NCBI GenBank assembly: GCA_000746015.1 | Contig: JQKK01000019.1 | Coordinates: forward strand, 1 to 64,000 | Length of the DNA stretch: 64,000 nucleotides | Reading direction: 5' to 3' | DNA from: Lachnospiraceae bacterium MA2020 | GTDB taxonomy: Bacteria > Bacillota > Clostridia > Lachnospirales > Lachnospiraceae | In this document: in pieces, positions 33,901-41,128 of the stretch | Layout: every line of letters starts with the position of its first letter | Numbering within the stretch: position 1 is the stretch's first letter | Made by a program: the position numbers and the translations under genes | Notes under the pieces: generated by a model | Seen by the model: the letters and a program-made list of their open reading frames with translations, nothing else | Databases searched by the model: none | Told to the model about the DNA's origin: nothing

Positions 33901-33934
33901 TATGAAGCTTAGCTTCAGCTTCAAAGGAATATGA
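30911..33934 (+). CDS. lacZ: beta-galactosidase, GH2 LacZ type
   Basis: The 1007-residue enzyme hydrolyses terminal beta-galactosides. It is full length for the LacZ class. The domains run from a sugar-binding jelly roll (about 50-215) through an immunoglobulin-like domain and TIM barrel to a small beta-gal domain at the C-terminus. The acid/base glutamate is E455 (IWSLGNES) and the nucleophile E521 (ISCEYAHAMGNS). The start is GTG 30911 after GGGGGGTAG. No signal peptide is seen, so it acts in the cytosol on imported sugars. It is last in the AraC-regulated ABC operon, which points to galactoside (lactose or galacto-oligosaccharide) import. Confidence 0.93.
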   Translation: MKNFDYDIIKNPEIFQQNRMEAHSDHEWYSNDTKTAEGVSDFKYFLNGIWKFNYATNIELAPKNFYEGTYDVTGWDDIPVPAHIQMQGYGAPQYANTEYPWEGHEEVMPGEIPTRFNPVASYVKFFNVPEFMKKRPVYISFQGAESAIAVWLNGKYVGYSEDSFTPSEFDLTPYIVSGENKLAVQVFRFSAGSWCEDQDFFRFSGIFRDVYLYTVPDVHVRDLRISTLLDDEYKNADLVVDMKGTAKGSYKMELLDGDEDLVISGSGALDSDTHISIPVEEPELWSAEKPYLYTLLIRVYDEKGKEQEVISERVGFRRFELKNKVMHINGKRIIFKGANRHEFCAQSGRVLPAEYIVKDLETMKRNNINAIRTSHYPNQPVFYRLCDEYGFYVIDETNMETHATWDAILKGYEDLSFALPGDRKEYLGMVLDRAKSMFERDKNHTCILIWSLGNESYGGKDVLEMSKFFHKSDATRLVHYEGVWWDKRHPESTDIESTMYRPVDEIREVIKTLDRPYISCEYAHAMGNSIGAISKYTKLAEEEELYQGGFIWDYIDQSITTRDRNGVEYQGYGGDFGDRPCDYDFSGNGLVYGDTREPSPKMQEVKSVYQNIDVTFSEGKFKVKNKNLFTNTDEYDCVVSLEKEGELIEQVFDMLEVEPLSEAEFDIPFEIPDDAEYTVTVSFVLRDSTIWAEEGHEVAWGQQVYGKFRLPEVSHEKLTVSKCWNVIGVRGNSFEVLFSKLIGGIASYKYGGKEMLAAAPKPNFWRAMTQNDIANQLAVRAGQWKIASMYASHKYEHGRKGTEPTVEEKKDSVVVTFTYHLPVRPATDCTVSYEVFGDGRIKCTLDMPASSEVGELPAFGMIFPLDAEFDHVEWYGLGPDETYADRNHAKLGLYSNLVSENMARYLVPQETGNKENVRYAAVTNASGRGLEFVCDGDTFGFSALPYSPHELDNAFHPNELPSSLKTWVRVGSQMGVGGDDTWGALTHKEFLLKNDKPMKLSFSFKGI

Positions 33935-33959
33935 GAAACATACGAATAAAAAATGGCAT

Positions 33960-33988
33960 AATAGGGGGTATTTAATACCTCCTATTTT
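33960..33988 (+). terminator. rho-independent terminator after lacZ
   Basis: AATAGG (33960-33965) and GGTA (33967-33970) pair with TACC (33976-33979) and CCTATT (33981-33986) with one G-U, then TT. Confidence 0.8.
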
Positions 33989-34056
33989 GTTGCTTATAAA
34001 AGGGATATGCCTTATAATTTTAAAAATAATAAAAGTCAATACGGAGTTTACATAAC

Positions 34057-35439
34057 ATGAAGAACATGACATTAAAAAATATCGCTTCTGCAGTGAACGG
34101 AGAGCTTGTAGCAAGTGCCGAGCAGGGTGATATGCTGATCAGCGGAGTTCAGCTCGACAGCAGGAAGATAGAGGAGGGCAACCTCTTTATAGCTACAGTA
34201 GGCGAAAGAGTTGATGGGCACGATTTTATCGGTCAGGTATATGAGAAAGGCGCACTTGCAGTTATCTGTGAGAAGCGTCCGGCGGATGATTCAAAACCGT
34301 ATATACTTGTAGATTCTTCTTTTACTGCGCTTGAAAAAATGGCTGAGTTTTACAGAAAACAGCTCAAGTGCAAAATAGTTGCTATCACAGGAAGTGTAGG
34401 CAAGACAAGTACTAAGGAGACAGTTGCCGCTGTCCTTGAGCAGAAGTATAACGTTTTCAAGACTTCCGGAAATTTTAACAGCAATATCGGACTTCCTCTC
34501 ATGGTACTTTCTATCAGAGAAGAGCATGAGGCTGCCGTACTTGAGATGGGTATAAGCCATTTTGATGAGATGGTAAGGATGAGCAGGGCGGCAAGGCCGG
34601 ATATCGCGATCATTACAAATATCGGCACAAGCCATATGGAGAATCTTGGCTCACAGGAGGGGATTTTGGAGGAAAAGAGCCATATCTTTGACTTCCTTCC
34701 AAGTGACGGCATAGGTGTAGTAAATGGTGATGATCCGCTTCTTTCCAAGCTTGGAAGTGCCAAGGGACACAAGATATATACATTCGGCTTTGGTGATAAG
34801 AATGATATCATTATAAAGAATTTTGAGCCTTGCGGACTTCGTGGAAGTAATTTCAGACTTGCAAGCAAGGCAGTTGGCGGAAAGAAGATAGATGCCCATA
34901 TCAACCTTCCGGGCAATCACATGGCCCTGAACGCGGCCTGTGCAGCACTTGTCGCATCAAAAATGGGTATTTCAGAGAAGCTTATAGCAGAAGGAATAGA
35001 TAAAGTCAGACCGATGAGCGGCAGGTCAAATATCGTATCAACAGACAACTTTACGATAATTGATGACTGCTACAATGCTAATCCGGCATCAATGAAGGCT
35101 GCTATAGATCTTTTGGGAATTGCAGATGGAAGGAAGATCTGCATTCTTGGAGATATGTTTGAACTCGGCGAGACTGAGGCGGCACTTCACGAGGAAGTCG
35201 GCAGATATTGTGCAAAGATAGATCCGGATGCAGTTGTCTGTATCGGAAATCTTTCACAGAATATATTTAATGGTGCTCAGGAAGCCGGCATTGCCGATGT
35301 CTTCCATTTTGATACAAAAGATGACTTTTTCAAAGTCATGGGCAGAATACTTGAGAAGGGCGATTCAATACTTGTCAAGGCGTCACACGGTATGCATTTT
35401 GAGGAAATAGTTAATAAGTTGAAGGAGATTGAACTTTAA
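34057..35439 (+). CDS. murF: UDP-N-acetylmuramoyl-tripeptide–D-alanyl-D-alanine ligase
   Basis: The 460-residue enzyme joins D-Ala-D-Ala to the UDP-MurNAc tripeptide, the last cytosolic step of peptidoglycan precursor synthesis. It has an N-terminal substrate domain (LKNIASAVNGELV, QLDSRKIEEGNLFIA). The ATP-binding loop ITGSVGKTSTKE is at residues 110-121, and the central and C-terminal Mur ligase domains follow (NFNSNIGLPL, IDDCYNANPASMKAA, LGDMFELG). It overlaps pyrK by one base (TAATG), an unusual but clear operon with pyrimidine genes. Confidence 0.95.
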   Translation: MKNMTLKNIASAVNGELVASAEQGDMLISGVQLDSRKIEEGNLFIATVGERVDGHDFIGQVYEKGALAVICEKRPADDSKPYILVDSSFTALEKMAEFYRKQLKCKIVAITGSVGKTSTKETVAAVLEQKYNVFKTSGNFNSNIGLPLMVLSIREEHEAAVLEMGISHFDEMVRMSRAARPDIAIITNIGTSHMENLGSQEGILEEKSHIFDFLPSDGIGVVNGDDPLLSKLGSAKGHKIYTFGFGDKNDIIIKNFEPCGLRGSNFRLASKAVGGKKIDAHINLPGNHMALNAACAALVASKMGISEKLIAEGIDKVRPMSGRSNIVSTDNFTIIDDCYNANPASMKAAIDLLGIADGRKICILGDMFELGETEAALHEEVGRYCAKIDPDAVVCIGNLSQNIFNGAQEAGIADVFHFDTKDDFFKVMGRILEKGDSILVKASHGMHFEEIVNKLKEIEL

Positions 35440-36227
35440 TGAATCAGACTACAGCGGCAGTTAAGGAAATCACATGTATTGCAGATGGAGTGTATAGCAT
35501 GTGGTTTCGGACGGAGATAGCAAAAGAGGCTAAACCGGGTCAGTTTGTGATGGTAAATCCAAGGTCAGAGGCGCATCTTTTAGGACGTCCTATAAGCATT
35601 TGCGAGATAGATGCTGACAGGAGTCTTTTGAGACTTGTATTCAGAGTGGTCGGCTATGGTACGGATGAGCTTGCATCTTCAAAGACAGGCGACAGTTTTA
35701 CAATCTTAGGACCACTTGGTAATGGTTTTGATGTGTCAAAGGCAGAGAAAGATTCAAATGTAGTGCTTATGGGCGGCGGTATAGGAGCACCGCCTATCCT
35801 TGGACTTGCATGTGCACTGAAAGCTGCCGGTGTCCAAAAGATTACCGCTGTACTTGGCTATAGGAGCAGGGAAGCAGGTATTTTCCTTAAGGATGAATTT
35901 GAGAATGTCGCAGATGTCGTGATCACGACTGATGACGGCAGTGAAGGCCTTAAGGGAAATGTTGTTGAAGCACTCAGGGCGAAAGATATCGCTGCAGATA
36001 TCATTTATTCATGCGGACCAATGCCGATGCTCAGGGCAATAAAGGGCTTTGCTGAAGAAAAGGGCATACCGGCATACATTTCTCTGGAAGAGAGGATGGC
36101 ATGCGGCGTGGGTGCATGTCTTGGCTGCGTGGTAAAAACAAAGGATAAAGACGAACATTCACATGTAAATAATACAAGAATATGTACAGAAGGTCCCGTT
36201 TTTGAAGCTCAGGAGGTAGACATCTGA
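35439..36227 (+). CDS. pyrK: dihydroorotate dehydrogenase B, electron transfer subunit
   Basis: The 262-residue flavoprotein passes electrons from the PyrD FMN to NAD+. FAD-binding GRPISICEID (about 50-60), NAD-binding GGGIGAPPILGLA and the cysteine cluster CGVGACLGC (about 222-230), with a further cysteine in RICTEGPVF, provide the [2Fe-2S] site. It begins on the last base of murF and ends overlapping pyrD (TGATG), so all three are translationally coupled. Confidence 0.95.
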   Translation: MNQTTAAVKEITCIADGVYSMWFRTEIAKEAKPGQFVMVNPRSEAHLLGRPISICEIDADRSLLRLVFRVVGYGTDELASSKTGDSFTILGPLGNGFDVSKAEKDSNVVLMGGGIGAPPILGLACALKAAGVQKITAVLGYRSREAGIFLKDEFENVADVVITTDDGSEGLKGNVVEALRAKDIAADIIYSCGPMPMLRAIKGFAEEKGIPAYISLEERMACGVGACLGCVVKTKDKDEHSHVNNTRICTEGPVFEAQEVDI

Positions 36228-37129
36228 TGAATACGGCAGTAGAGATTTGTGGAGTTAAGTTCAAAAATCCGGTAATGGATGCTTCGGGAACTTTTGGAAG
36301 TGGTATGGAGTACAGCAGCATGGTGGACTTAAACCGCCTTGGAGCAGTAGTGACAAAGGGCGTGGCAAGTGTTCCATGGGAAGGCAACCCTACACCACGC
36401 GTGACAGAGACACCATCTGGCATGATGAATGCAATAGGCCTTCAGAATCCCGGTATAGATGTATTTATCAAAAGAGATCTTGAGTTCTTAAAGAAATACG
36501 ACACAAATATCATAGTAAATGTCTGCGGACATTCTATAGATGAATATGTTGCTGTTGTGGAAAGGCTTTCTGATGAATCCTGTGTCTCGATGCTTGAGAT
36601 AAATGTTTCATGCCCTAACGTAAGGTTTGGCGGTATTGCTTTCGGAACAGATCCAAAGCTTTTGGGAGAAGTGACAAGAGAAGTGAAAAAACATGCAAAG
36701 CAGCCGGTGATCATGAAACTTTCACCTAATGTTACAAGTGTGGCAGAGATGGCGAAGGCTGCAGAAGAAGCAGGCGCTGATGCAATCTCACTTATAAATA
36801 CCATTACTGCCATGAAGATAGATATATACAGAAAGCAGTTTGTGCTTGCAAACAGGACAGGCGGACTTTCGGGTCCTGCAATAAGACCGGTTGCTGTAAG
36901 GATGGTATATGAGGCTTCACATGCAGTTTCCATACCTGTCATCGGTATGGGCGGCATAACATCGGGAGAGGATGCTGTAGAGTTTATGATGGCAGGTGCC
37001 AGAGCAGTGGCTGTAGGAATGTACAATTTCCATAAGCCGACAGCTATGATAGATACTATCGAAGGCATAGAAAAATATATGAAAAAGACCGGGATTGAAG
37101 ATATCAACGACATTGTTGGATGTGTTTGA
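36227..37129 (+). CDS. pyrD: dihydroorotate dehydrogenase B, catalytic subunit
   Basis: The 300-residue TIM-barrel FMN enzyme oxidises dihydroorotate to orotate. The class 1B catalytic cysteine is C129 in EINVSCPNVRFGG. FMN contacts are seen in KLSPNVT, SLINTI and PVIGMGGI. Pairing with PyrK shows the NAD-dependent heterotetramer. The dihydroorotase gene pyrC is 15 kb away in a different, leftward operon. No strong terminator follows the stop, only the palindrome TGTGTTTAAACACA (37135-37148). Confidence 0.95.
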   Translation: MNTAVEICGVKFKNPVMDASGTFGSGMEYSSMVDLNRLGAVVTKGVASVPWEGNPTPRVTETPSGMMNAIGLQNPGIDVFIKRDLEFLKKYDTNIIVNVCGHSIDEYVAVVERLSDESCVSMLEINVSCPNVRFGGIAFGTDPKLLGEVTREVKKHAKQPVIMKLSPNVTSVAEMAKAAEEAGADAISLINTITAMKIDIYRKQFVLANRTGGLSGPAIRPVAVRMVYEASHAVSIPVIGMGGITSGEDAVEFMMAGARAVAVGMYNFHKPTAMIDTIEGIEKYMKKTGIEDINDIVGCV

Positions 37130-37164
37130 CCTACTGTGTTTAAACACAAACAAAATTTGCACTA

Positions 37165-37190
37165 TTGAATTTTGAAAAACTGTCCGATAA
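37165..37190 (+). promoter_or_regulatory. possible sigma-28 promoter before the REC-GGDEF-EAL gene
   Basis: TCCGATAA (37183-37190) matches the sigma-28 -10 element well. The -35 side has only TTGA (37165-37168) at 14 bases, so the match is partial. If real, it would tie this phosphodiesterase to the flagellar regulon. Confidence 0.35.
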
Positions 37191-37245
37191 ACAAAATAGA
37201 GAGCGACTCTGATTTTGCTGATTCGCTCTGCAAGGAGGCACGCTG

Positions 37246-38940
37246 ATGGCAGATAAATATGAATTACCATTAGTAACGGACATACGAAGGACTGTATTGA
37301 TCGTTGACGACCAGAAGATAAACCGAAAGCTTCTTGAGAGTATCTTAGAGGATGAGTATACAGTATTATATGCTGAAGATGGAGAAGAAGCGCTTAAAGT
37401 CATAGGAGATGTCAGGGGAGGATTGTCTGCAATACTTCTTGATCTTGTCATGCCTAAAATAGATGGCTTTGGGGTACTCATGAGGATACGTGAGGAAGAT
37501 GACCTTAAAGAAATTCCGGTTATAGTGCTGACTCAGCAGGAGGATGAAGAAACTGAGCTGAGAGCTTTGGCAGCAGGAGCGATGGACTTTATCTCAAAGC
37601 CCTATAATCCAAAGATCATCAGATACAGGCTTTCAAATATGATAAGGCTTAGAGAGTCCTCCGAGATAATATACAAGGCAGAGAGAGATCCGCTGACAGG
37701 GCTTTATACAAGAGATTTCTTTGTTACGTATGTAAATCAGATAATATCTCTTGATCCTATGATAGATGCAGATTTTATTACTGTCGATATAGATAATTTT
37801 AAGCTGATGAATGATCTGTATGGACATACAAGGGCAAATGATCTGCTTACGGCAATCTCTGAGACGATCCTAAAAGAAATTACAAAGAAAAAAGGTATAG
37901 CGTGCAGGACAGGCGCGGATGTATTTTCAATTTTTGTCCCGCACAGAGACGATGCAAAAGAGTTTCTTGATGGGATATTCGGACCGCTGGCATTGCGTGA
38001 GGATATACCACAGTTTAAGCTTCGTTATGGCATTTATGTACATGCTGACCTGAAGATGCCGGTAGCGACACTTATAGACAGGTCGTCAATGGCAGCGGAT
38101 GAAGCCAGAGGGCAGTACAATAATAATTGCGTTTATTATGATGATAAAATGCGGATGAAGCTTTTGTATGACCAGATGCTGATCGATGGACTTAGGGAGG
38201 CACTTGAGAAGCATCAGTTCCAGGTATTTCTCCAGCCTAAGTACAGCGTGGTGGGCCGCAGGCTTTACGGAGCGGAGGCTCTTGTGAGGTGGAAGCATCC
38301 AAAGATGGGATTTATTTCTCCGGCGCTTTTTATACCGCTTTACGAGAAGAATGGTCTCATTTATGTTCTTGACAGATATGTATGGGAAGAAACCTGCAGG
38401 ATCCTTAGAAAGTGGAAGGATAAATATAAAAGGGAATTTCCAATCTCTGTAAATCTGTCAAGAGTAGATGTATACGATCCAAGACTTCCAGAGTTTTTGG
38501 ATGAACTTGTTAAGAAATATGAGATCAGTAAAAACAATCTACATCTTGAGATCACGGAGTCTGCGTATACAAGAGATCCTGAGCAGCTTATCAGCATTGT
38601 AAATATGCTCAGGGGAAAAGGATTTGTGATCGAGATGGATGACTTTGGCAGTGGATATTCATCGCTTAATATGCTTACCCAGATGCCGATAGATATCCTT
38701 AAGCTTGATATGAATCTTCTTCAGCAGGAGAATGCAACCAAGGAAAATCCGGGACTTATGAAATACATCATGGAGATAGCAAAGTGGATGCAGGTGCCGG
38801 TAGTTGCAGAAGGAGTAGAGACGGAAGAACAGCTTGAAATGCTTGCAGATCTTGAATGTGAATATGCCCAGGGATATTATTTCTCAAAACCTGTCTCGGA
38901 ACTTGATTTTGAACAATATTTTTTAGAAAATAAGGTATAA
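37246..38940 (+). CDS. response regulator with degenerate GGDEF and EAL phosphodiesterase domains
   Basis: The 564-residue protein has an N-terminal receiver (phosphoacceptor D66 in LLDLVMP; K in ISKPYNP), a GGDEF domain whose signature is GADVF and so cannot make c-di-GMP, and a full EAL domain. The EAL domain keeps E344 (AEALVRW), HLEITES, MDDFGSGYSS, LKLDMN and VAEGVETEEQ, the residues needed for metal binding and c-di-GMP hydrolysis. It should therefore lower c-di-GMP when phosphorylated, promoting motility over surface attachment. No histidine kinase lies adjacent. AAGGAGG precedes ATG. Confidence 0.9.
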   Translation: MADKYELPLVTDIRRTVLIVDDQKINRKLLESILEDEYTVLYAEDGEEALKVIGDVRGGLSAILLDLVMPKIDGFGVLMRIREEDDLKEIPVIVLTQQEDEETELRALAAGAMDFISKPYNPKIIRYRLSNMIRLRESSEIIYKAERDPLTGLYTRDFFVTYVNQIISLDPMIDADFITVDIDNFKLMNDLYGHTRANDLLTAISETILKEITKKKGIACRTGADVFSIFVPHRDDAKEFLDGIFGPLALREDIPQFKLRYGIYVHADLKMPVATLIDRSSMAADEARGQYNNNCVYYDDKMRMKLLYDQMLIDGLREALEKHQFQVFLQPKYSVVGRRLYGAEALVRWKHPKMGFISPALFIPLYEKNGLIYVLDRYVWEETCRILRKWKDKYKREFPISVNLSRVDVYDPRLPEFLDELVKKYEISKNNLHLEITESAYTRDPEQLISIVNMLRGKGFVIEMDDFGSGYSSLNMLTQMPIDILKLDMNLLQQENATKENPGLMKYIMEIAKWMQVPVVAEGVETEEQLEMLADLECEYAQGYYFSKPVSELDFEQYFLENKV

Positions 38941-38947
38941 TAGTATT

Positions 38948-38980
38948 ATAGTAAACGAATTATATAAATTCGTTTACTAT
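38948..38980. repeat. perfect 14-bp inverted repeat
   Basis: ATAGTAAACGAATT (38948-38961) and AATTCGTTTACTAT (38967-38980) are exact inverted copies around ATATA. No T-run follows. It may terminate the phosphodiesterase transcript weakly or act as an operator for the chemoreceptor gene at 39055. Confidence 0.6.
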
Positions 38981-39054
38981 GTAGTAACTGACAATTTGTT
39001 TTGGGGTGATTTAAACGGTAAATATATCAATATATACTTTGGAGGGAAGGTACA

Positions 39055-39678
39055 ATGAAGATTCTGGATCATGTAGGTAAGGAACAACTTGTTGCCATGC
39101 AGGAATATTTTTCAAAGGCATGTGGCGTTATAGTTTTGATAGAGGACGCATCAGGTAAGCCTGTAATAAAGGCCTCAGGTACAATGGATGACGACTGTAC
39201 CAAGGCTAATGAGAATATCCTTGTCGAAAATGACAGAGTCGGTCGTGTAACAGTAGCTGTACCTTCAAGCGATGGACGTTCCGATGAGGCACTTCAGGCA
39301 GCAGCTTCGTATCTGGCGTATAGTGTTAAAGATGCGATCGTTTCCGGTAAATTAAAAGAACTCGAGAAGGCATTTATTGAGGTCATAAGACCTGAGATAG
39401 AGGCGGCATCTGTAAGTGTAAATGACATTACAGGCAGAGCAAGAAAGCTCGAAGAGATAGCTTCAAAACAGAATATCCTTACGCTTAATGCATCAATTGA
39501 GGCTGCAAGAGCCGGTACAGCCGGCGCAGGTTTCGCTGTTGTTGCACACCAGATGGGTGAAATGTCCAAGAACTCAGGCGTTATCTATGGAGATATTGAG
39601 AAAGACGCTCACGAGCTCAAGGCCATTATCGGACGCATCGGTGAAGTATTAAAGGAAGAAAACCAGGATCAGGCTTAA
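39055..39678 (+). CDS. soluble mini chemoreceptor (sensor plus signalling tip)
   Basis: The 207-residue protein has no membrane segment and no HAMP domain. The N-terminal half (MQEYFSKACGVIVLIEDASGKPVI) resembles the start of a PocR-type small-molecule sensor. The C-terminal half carries the chemoreceptor hairpin tip, [32 protein letters not shown], that contacts CheA and CheW. The helical bundle is far shorter than in normal receptors. It may sit in cytosolic arrays or act as a regulator of larger receptors. TTGGAGGGAAGG is a strong ribosome-binding site. It overlaps the convergent dCMP deaminase gene by four bases. Confidence 0.8.
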   Translation: MKILDHVGKEQLVAMQEYFSKACGVIVLIEDASGKPVIKASGTMDDDCTKANENILVENDRVGRVTVAVPSSDGRSDEALQAAASYLAYSVKDAIVSGKLKELEKAFIEVIRPEIEAASVSVNDITGRARKLEEIASKQNILTLNASIEAARAGTAGAGFAVVAHQMGEMSKNSGVIYGDIEKDAHELKAIIGRIGEVLKEENQDQA

Positions 39679-40214
39679 TAATTCTTTGGTTTATTTTTGA
39701 ATTCCTGCACGCGCAGCATTTCCTGCGCGTGCTTTTCTTGCTGTTCTTTTTGCTCTGCAAGAAGAGCATCTTCATACTTGACATATTCGACACCGGACTC
39801 CTGCAGTAGCTCAAGTCCGAGACCTGTCGGATATTCACCTTTGAAGATAACCTTTTTTATACCTGCCTGGATAATATGTATACAGCAAAAAACGCAAGGC
39901 TGTGTTGTAACATAGAGAGTAGCGCCAAGACAGCTTGTACCTCGGCGGGCGCACTGGTCGATGGCGTTTGCCTCTGCATGTCCGGCACGGCACAGCTCAA
40001 GTCCCTGTCCTGATGGGATTCCGCGGTGGCGACGCTCGCAGTAGCCTATATCGGTACAGTGTATTGCTCCAACAGGAGCTCCGTTGTATCCTGTCGCTAT
40101 GATCTGCTTATCCTTTATTATAACGGCACCTACCTGACGTGAAAGGCAGGTACTTCTGATCTTACTATCCTCGGCAATATCCATTGCCCATTCGGTGAAA
40201 AGCTTTCTTTCCAT
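39675..40214 (-). CDS. dCMP deaminase
   Basis: The 179-residue zinc enzyme converts dCMP to dUMP for thymidylate synthesis. Zinc ligands lie in HAEANA (with catalytic glutamate) and PCVFCC. The insert CTDIGYCERRHRGIPSGQGLELCRAGHAEA is characteristic of the dCMP subgroup. A charged C-terminal tail of about 40 residues (AEQKEQQEKHAQEM) extends past the domain. Its 3' end is also the DNA of a terminator for the opposing gene. AAGGAGGATTT precedes its ATG. Confidence 0.92.
   Translation of the reverse strand: MERKLFTEWAMDIAEDSKIRSTCLSRQVGAVIIKDKQIIATGYNGAPVGAIHCTDIGYCERRHRGIPSGQGLELCRAGHAEANAIDQCARRGTSCLGATLYVTTQPCVFCCIHIIQAGIKKVIFKGEYPTGLGLELLQESGVEYVKYEDALLAEQKEQQEKHAQEMLRVQEFKNKPKNY
39707..39736 (+). 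terminator. terminator for the mini chemoreceptor, inside the dCMP deaminase gene
   Basis: GCACGCGCAG (39707-39716) pairs perfectly with CTGCGCGTGC (39723-39732), followed by TTTT. The same bases encode part of the dCMP deaminase tail on the minus strand. Confidence 0.75.
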
Positions 40215-40322
40215 TGAAATCCTCCTTAAATGCTACAAAGGGTTATAATATTGTATGCTTATAGGATAATAAAGTCAATCCATAGCTTGATATAATTGCC
40301 TGGAAAGTTTACAATAAAAGTT

Positions 40323-41090
40323 ATGATTAGAGTGATTATCAATGGAGATGACTTTGGGATAAGTCAGAATGTAAACAAGGCAATATGTGAATGTTTTGCT
40401 AAGCGCTATCTTACGGGGACGACCCTGATGGTAAATATGCCTTATGCAGAAGAAGCTGTCGAGATGGCTCGTGAATATGGTTTCCATGAGGCTGTAGGTC
40501 TTCATCTTAACCTTACAAGTGGTATGCCGCTTACAGAGGATATAAAGAGATGTAAGCGCTTCTGCAGAAAGAATGGTACTTTTAACGCACATTTCGCTCA
40601 AAATACAATGTCGAGACTTTCGATAACCAAAGAGGAGAGCCGCGCCGTTGAAAAGGAGATAGAGGCGCAGATGAGGCGGTATTTTGAGTTGGGTCTTGCG
40701 GAGAGGCATCTTGATTCGCACCACCATGTGCATACAGACAGATCTGTCATGCAGGTGCTCATGCCGCTTGTACATAAGTACAATTTCAGGTCTGTAAGGC
40801 TTAGCCGTAATCTTTTCTTGAAAATGAATTTCTTAAAGCGGATATACAAGAGTTCTTTCAACAATTCGCTTAAGTCCAAGGTTCCTGTTACGACGGACTA
40901 TTTTGGCTCTTACGCTGATCTCAGAAACTTGAAGGGAAGCATACCGGATAACTCATTGGTTGAGGTTATGGTACATCCTATGTACGACGAAAAGGGTGTA
41001 TTGGTAGATTCACACGAAACACCTATGCGTGATCTGGATACGCTGCTGGATGAGCTTAGAGCTGAGAGACAGGCATACTACCTCGTATAG
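40323..41090 (+). CDS. ChbG/HpnK (YdjC-like) carbohydrate deacetylase
   Basis: The protein has 255 residues. The family removes acetyl groups from N-acetylated sugars such as chitooligosaccharides or glycolipid head groups, using a bound metal. The metal-site aspartates are in INGDDFGIS, and the histidines in VGLHLNLT and LDSHHHVHTD; VMVHPMYD comes near the end. ATG 40323 begins the conserved strand directly. The weak TTG at 40296 is rejected. TATAAT at 40291-40296 would give a leader of only about 20 bases. No sugar-utilisation genes adjoin, so the substrate is unknown. Confidence 0.85.
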   Translation: MIRVIINGDDFGISQNVNKAICECFAKRYLTGTTLMVNMPYAEEAVEMAREYGFHEAVGLHLNLTSGMPLTEDIKRCKRFCRKNGTFNAHFAQNTMSRLSITKEESRAVEKEIEAQMRRYFELGLAERHLDSHHHVHTDRSVMQVLMPLVHKYNFRSVRLSRNLFLKMNFLKRIYKSSFNNSLKSKVPVTTDYFGSYADLRNLKGSIPDNSLVEVMVHPMYDEKGVLVDSHETPMRDLDTLLDELRAERQAYYLV

Positions 41091-41128
41091 CCTGCATAAA
41101 TACAAAAATACTTGAGAGGCTGTATGAT

